From assembly GCA_944363655.1 (NCBI GenBank), contig CALVUU010000017.1, positions 1-6,262 of the forward strand: a stretch of 6,262 nucleotides of DNA, given 5' to 3'. Positions 5,502 to 6,262 of the stretch are shown here, piece after piece. Position numbers and translations under genes: made by a program. This DNA comes from an uncultured Bacilli bacterium (GTDB taxonomy: Bacteria; Bacillota_I; Bacilli_A; RF39; UBA660). The notes beneath the pieces were generated by a model. That model was not told the origin of the DNA and did no database searches. It saw nothing but the letters and a program-made list of their open reading frames with translations. Within the stretch, counting starts at the first letter, position 1; every line of letters starts with the position of its first letter.

Positions 5502-5510
5502 TCATATAAT
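5482..5510 (+). promoter_or_regulatory. Near-consensus sigma-A promoter for the second amidase
   Basis: TTGGCA (5482-5487), a 17-bp spacer and TATAAT (5505-5510): five of six and six of six consensus bases at ideal spacing. Transcription would start near 5517, inside the ribosome site AGGTGA (5516-5521), so the leader is only about 10 nt. Confidence 0.85.
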
Positions 5511-5526
5511 ATTTTAGGTGATATAC

Positions 5527-6168
5527 ATGGATAGAGTGTTAAAAAAAGTGGTAATTGATGCAGGACATGGAGGTAGTGATCCGGGGACTATTGCTAATGG
5601 AATAACGGAGAAAGATTATACATTAAAGATTAGTGAATATATTCATAAAAGATTAGATGAAATGGGAATACCTAATGAAATGTCTAGAACAAGTGATGTA
5701 ACATTAGATAGTAATTCAAGACCTAGCAAAATACAAAGTTTTTATGGTGATGGTAGTGATGTAATAGTAGTTTCTAATCATATAAATGCTGGTGGTGGTG
5801 ATGGCGCTGAAGTAATATATGCGTTACGTAATAGTGATACTTTTTCTAAAAAAATTGCTAAAGAATTAGAAACAGCTGGTCAAAATGTAAGAAAGTATTA
5901 TCAAAGAAGATTACCAAGTAATCCAGCGAAAGACTATTATTATATAATGCGTGATACTCCGAATAATGAAACGGTAATTGTTGAATATGGTTTTGCTGAT
6001 TCAACTGGCGATGATGTTAATCAAATTAAAAATAATTGGGAAGATTTAGCAGAAGCGGTAACTAAAGCAATTGTGGAATATGCTGGAGGTGTTTATCAAG
6101 CGCCAGCAGGTTCAAATTATTATACTGTAAAAAGTGGAGATACACTTTTTATGGGGAATAATGAGTAA
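5527..6168 (+). CDS. N-acetylmuramoyl-L-alanine amidase (Amidase_3) with a truncated LysM domain
   Basis: This 213-residue zinc amidase should cut between MurNAc and L-Ala in peptidoglycan. The Amidase_3 domain covers about 5-186: VVIDAGHGGSDPG (8-20), EKD (28-30), SNHINAGGGDG (83-93) and VIVEYGFAD (150-158). His14, Glu28 and His85 are the zinc ligands and Glu153 is catalytic; all are present. A short linker (QAPAGSN, 191-197) leads to YYTVKSGDTL (198-207), the start of a LysM peptidoglycan-binding domain. That domain should run for about 40 more residues, but ends as FMGNNE. There is no signal peptide, which is common in this subtype; export would need another route, or the enzyme acts on lysis. 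The start is ATG 5527, 5 nt after AGGTGA. The GTG at 5518 lies in that ribosome site and is not a start. It is a different subtype from the broken amidase at the left end, so the two are not a recent duplication. Catalysis is probably intact, with wall targeting lost. Confidence 0.88.
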   Translation: MDRVLKKVVIDAGHGGSDPGTIANGITEKDYTLKISEYIHKRLDEMGIPNEMSRTSDVTLDSNSRPSKIQSFYGDGSDVIVVSNHINAGGGDGAEVIYALRNSDTFSKKIAKELETAGQNVRKYYQRRLPSNPAKDYYYIMRDTPNNETVIVEYGFADSTGDDVNQIKNNWEDLAEAVTKAIVEYAGGVYQAPAGSNYYTVKSGDTLFMGNNE

Positions 6169-6173
6169 AATTA

Positions 6174-6206
6174 TTGATTTATTTAGAAAAAAGTTTATAA
6201 TATAAT
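6174..6206 (+). promoter_or_regulatory. Promoter for the gene starting at 6227
   Basis: TTGATT (6174-6179), a 16-bp spacer and TATAAT (6196-6201). A second overlapping TATAAT lies at 6201-6206. The promoter is followed by a strong ribosome site, GAAAGGAGG (6211-6219), 7 nt from ATG 6227. The -35 lies within the LysM-like out-of-frame remnant after the amidase stop. Confidence 0.65.
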
Positions 6207-6226
6207 ACAAGAAAGGAGGCTTGTTA

Positions 6227-6262
6227 ATGAAAGAAATTTTTAATGTAGGAAACCCAACAAAA
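6227..6262 (+). CDS. 5' end of an unrecognised gene (12 codons, partial)
   Basis: ATG 6227 follows a consensus ribosome site, GAAAGGAGG, at ideal spacing and a promoter with TATAAT. The visible product is MKEIFNVGNPTK and the frame is open to the right edge. The start signals are among the best in the window, so the gene is very likely real, but twelve residues do not identify it. Confidence 0.7.
   Translation, partial: MKEIFNVGNPTK

Noticed and set aside
5518..5526. GTG 5518 as the second amidase start
   Set aside because: It lies within the Shine-Dalgarno site AGGTGA; ATG 5527 is at the right distance.
1..6262. Mycoplasma genetic code (TGA = Trp)
   Set aside because: abi ends in TGA just before htrA, and the Trp residues in the named families are TGG.
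1..6262. CRISPR array, tRNA or rRNA genes, insertion sequence
   Set aside because: No regularly spaced repeats, no tRNA-like or rRNA-like sequence and no transposase or terminal inverted repeats were seen.

Overview
The window is very AT-rich DNA with short intergenic gaps, sigma-A-type promoters with TATAAT -10 boxes, strong Shine-Dalgarno sites and some GTG or TTG starts. That fits a low-GC Gram-positive bacterium (Bacillota/Bacilli, possibly one of the gut lineages near Erysipelotrichales or RF39). The genus cannot be named from the sequence. Trp is written TGG and the abi gene ends in TGA, so the mycoplasma code (TGA = Trp) is not in use.

Layout. (1) Positions 2-79 hold the last 25 codons of an unrecognised gene. 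A CwlD-like N-acetylmuramoyl-L-alanine amidase follows directly; its 5' end is lost and it looks like a pseudogene (93-644). (2) A plus-strand cluster follows: an Abi_2/AbiF-type HEPN protein (753-1682); 1 bp later a membrane-anchored HtrA/DegP-like serine protease (1684-2817); then, beyond a hairpin terminator that includes the htrA stop codon, an RDD-family membrane protein (2853-3467). (3) A convergent minus-strand gene (3469-4125) encodes a four-cysteine protein of unknown function. The two convergent genes share one perfect 14-bp hairpin at their 3' ends. (4) A divergent gene (4212-4934) encodes a membrane-anchored DNA/RNA non-specific nuclease. Its promoter physically overlaps that of the four-cysteine gene. 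(5) A start-less fragment (5060-5377) resembles a B3-like DNA-recognition domain, perhaps left from a restriction enzyme. (6) A second, unrelated-subtype amidase (5527-6168) has its own near-consensus promoter but breaks off ten residues into a C-terminal LysM domain. (7) A new gene with its own promoter begins at 6227 and leaves the window.

How the genes relate. Most products act at the cell surface: two cell-wall amidases, HtrA quality control, an RDD membrane protein and an exported nuclease. Into this setting come a phage-defence-type HEPN gene and a probable restriction-type remnant. Together with two damaged amidases flanking the block, this suggests a patch that has undergone gene gain, loss and recombination. 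The best candidate for unexpected biology is the Abi_2 gene. Members of this family have been reported as RNA-controlled HEPN toxins related to the ancestors of Cas13, and its leader here holds tandem repeats and a possible upstream promoter. It is also tightly joined to htrA. None of this amounts to proof of a new system. Several automatically plausible starts (2820, 4167, 5518) are wrong because they lie in a terminator, a -35 box and a Shine-Dalgarno site respectively.
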